A stretch of 64,000 bases of DNA, from positions 3,906,001 through 3,970,000 of the forward strand of contig NZ_AP025592.1 of the NCBI RefSeq assembly GCF_023169965.1, read 5' to 3'. This DNA comes from Anaeromyxobacter paludicola (GTDB lineage: Bacteria > Myxococcota > Myxococcia > Myxococcales > Anaeromyxobacteraceae). The first letter of the stretch is position 1. Every line of letters starts with the position of its first letter. Below, in pieces: positions 63,154 to 64,000 of the stretch. Made by a program: the position numbers and the translations under genes. The notes under the pieces are model-generated. The model made no database searches. It saw only the letters and a list, made by a program, of their open reading frames with translations, and was not told where the DNA came from.

Positions 63154-63466
63154 TTCGCCCGCCAGGACGCGAGCATCTGTAGGAACAGGCTCGGCCCTCG
63201 CTCGGAGCGCGGGGGAGCGTTCGTCGATCGGTCGGGTCTTCCTCCTCGCGCGCCGCGCAAGCGTGCGCGCTGCTGCCCGGCGTGGTCTGCTCGCCCGGGT
63301 CACAGCGAGGCGAGAGCCCCGTTCAGGTGACTTCTGGAGCCACTCGGGGACCTGACACGGGCAATGAGTTACGGCTCTCCGGCAAGGACTCTCGGACGGG
63401 CGAAGAAAAGGCGGGCGCCCCTCGAGGAGGAGCGCCCGCCTGGGCTCAGGAGGCTTCTCGCGAGAG
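63154..63466. other. Intergenic stretch without a recognisable gene
   Basis: Between the transposase and the symporter gene I see no convincing coding frame. The base composition is more balanced than elsewhere, like the transposase gene. The stretch holds an imperfect palindrome near 63265-63295 (CGCGCCGCGC...GTGCGCGC) and, at its right end, the terminator of the symporter gene. Part of it may be flanking DNA brought in with the transposase. Confidence 0.5.
63401..63441 (-). terminator. Intrinsic terminator of the symporter gene
   Basis: Perfect 10-base arms AGGCGGGCGC and GCGCCCGCCT enclose a 13-base loop. On the minus strand the stem is followed by TTTCTTCG, a T-rich tail, 26 bases after the symporter stop. 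This is a good intrinsic terminator for GC-rich DNA. Confidence 0.75.
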
Positions 63467-64000
63467 CTACTCGGCGCCGACGCCGAGGTAGGTCCGGAGC
63501 TTCTCGTCCTCGAACATCTCCTGCGCGCGGGGCTCGGGTGTGAGCAGCGAGACGATGATCCCGATCGCGAAGGCACAGGACATCGAGACGATGCACGGGT
63601 TCTTGAGCCCGACGATCGGGGTGGCGTTGTGGAACACGTCCACCCAGACCGTCGGCGAGAGCACGATCATGCCGATGGAGAGGAACGCGCCGGTGAGGAT
63701 CGAGGCCACCGCGCCGGGGGTGGTGAAGCGCTTCCAGAGCACCGACATGAGCAGCGCGGGGAAGTTGGCGCTCGCCGCGATGGAGAAGGCGAGGCCCACC
63801 ATGAAGGCCACGTTCTGGCCCTTGAAGGAGATGCCGAGGATCACGGCGGCCAGGCCGAAGATGACGGTCGCCACCTTGGCGGTCTTCATCTGCTCCTCCT
63901 CGGTGGCCTTCCCCTTCTTGATGATCGACACGTAGATGTCGTGCGAGTACGCCGACGAGCCGGCGAGGGTCAGGCCGGCGACGACGGCGAGGATGGTGGC
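63467..64000 (-). CDS. Sodium:solute symporter, acetate permease ActP-like (partial, 5' end outside window)
   Basis: The last 177 residues of an SSS-family symporter are present; the start lies beyond the right edge. Conserved features include AGLTLAGSSAYSHDIYVSIIKKGKATEEEQ (read up to the edge), which carries the SSS signature region, then four hydrophobic helices with AFSIAASANFPALLMSVLWKRFT. The Asn-Phe-Pro-Ala-Leu run is typical of ActP, the cation/acetate symporter. With the SatP-type gene at 32169 this gives two acetate uptake routes. A related monocarboxylate symporter is possible. Confidence 0.85.
   Translation of the reverse strand, partial: ATILAVVAGLTLAGSSAYSHDIYVSIIKKGKATEEEQMKTAKVATVIFGLAAVILGISFKGQNVAFMVGLAFSIAASANFPALLMSVLWKRFTTPGAVASILTGAFLSIGMIVLSPTVWVDVFHNATPIVGLKNPCIVSMSCAFAIGIIVSLLTPEPRAQEMFEDEKLRTYLGVGAE

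Overview
The window is very GC-rich (well above 70% by eye), gene-dense, and almost entirely coding, with third codon positions nearly all G or C. Several features point to a Myxococcota bacterium, most likely an Anaeromyxobacter-type soil organism: a eukaryote-like Ser/Thr kinase with PEGA repeats, a MYXO-CTERM-like surface protein, a PilZ-response regulator fusion, sigma-54 activators and sigma-54-like promoters, and a respiratory set (cytochrome bd plus quinol nitric oxide reductase) suited to microaerobic or denitrifying life. This placement is an inference from gene content; no rRNA or tRNA gene is present to confirm it.

Left end (1-14.1 kb, minus strand): an almost complete division and cell wall (dcw) cluster read as mraZ - STAS-domain gene - rsmH - ftsL - ftsI - murE - murF - mraY - murD - ftsW - murG - murC - murB (cut by the window edge). 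Most neighbours overlap by 1-4 bases, and a consensus promoter with a 17-base spacer lies upstream of mraZ. The STAS gene between mraZ and rsmH is not part of the standard cluster. MurE carries the meso-DAP motif, and FtsI ends in a PASTA domain.

14.3-30 kb: a short-chain dehydrogenase, a large chemoreceptor with five HAMP-like repeats, a three-gene nitrate/sulfonate-type ABC importer, TrpB2, a lipoprotein with a C-terminal sorting tag behind a good sigma-54 promoter, a Tat-dependent GMC dehydrogenase pair, a PilZ-response regulator, a stand-alone biotinyl protein with an enoyl-CoA hydratase relative, and a Ser/Thr kinase.

30-44 kb: an ArnT-like glycosyltransferase, a SatP-type acetate transporter, a small outer-membrane barrel, bioH-bioC behind a probable BirA operator, cydAB with a perfect terminator hairpin, an NtrC-type two-component pair whose kinase has a Cys/His cluster in its first PAS domain, an M3-like lipoprotein that has lost its zinc motif, and epmA.

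44-64 kb: a tripartite RND efflux operon, a composite nucleoside kinase, an RlmI-like methyltransferase, an MBL hydrolase, quinol NO reductase, an old-yellow-enzyme relative, a YgaP-like membrane protein, the transsulfuration pair (cystathionine beta-synthase and cystathionine gamma-synthase/lyase) behind a consensus promoter, an AmgK-like sugar kinase, a REP-associated tyrosine transposase in a stretch of different composition, and the 3' part of an acetate/cation symporter. A 37-base G/C-rich repeat occurs inside three unrelated genes (chemoreceptor, bioC, tolC-like) without breaking their frames.
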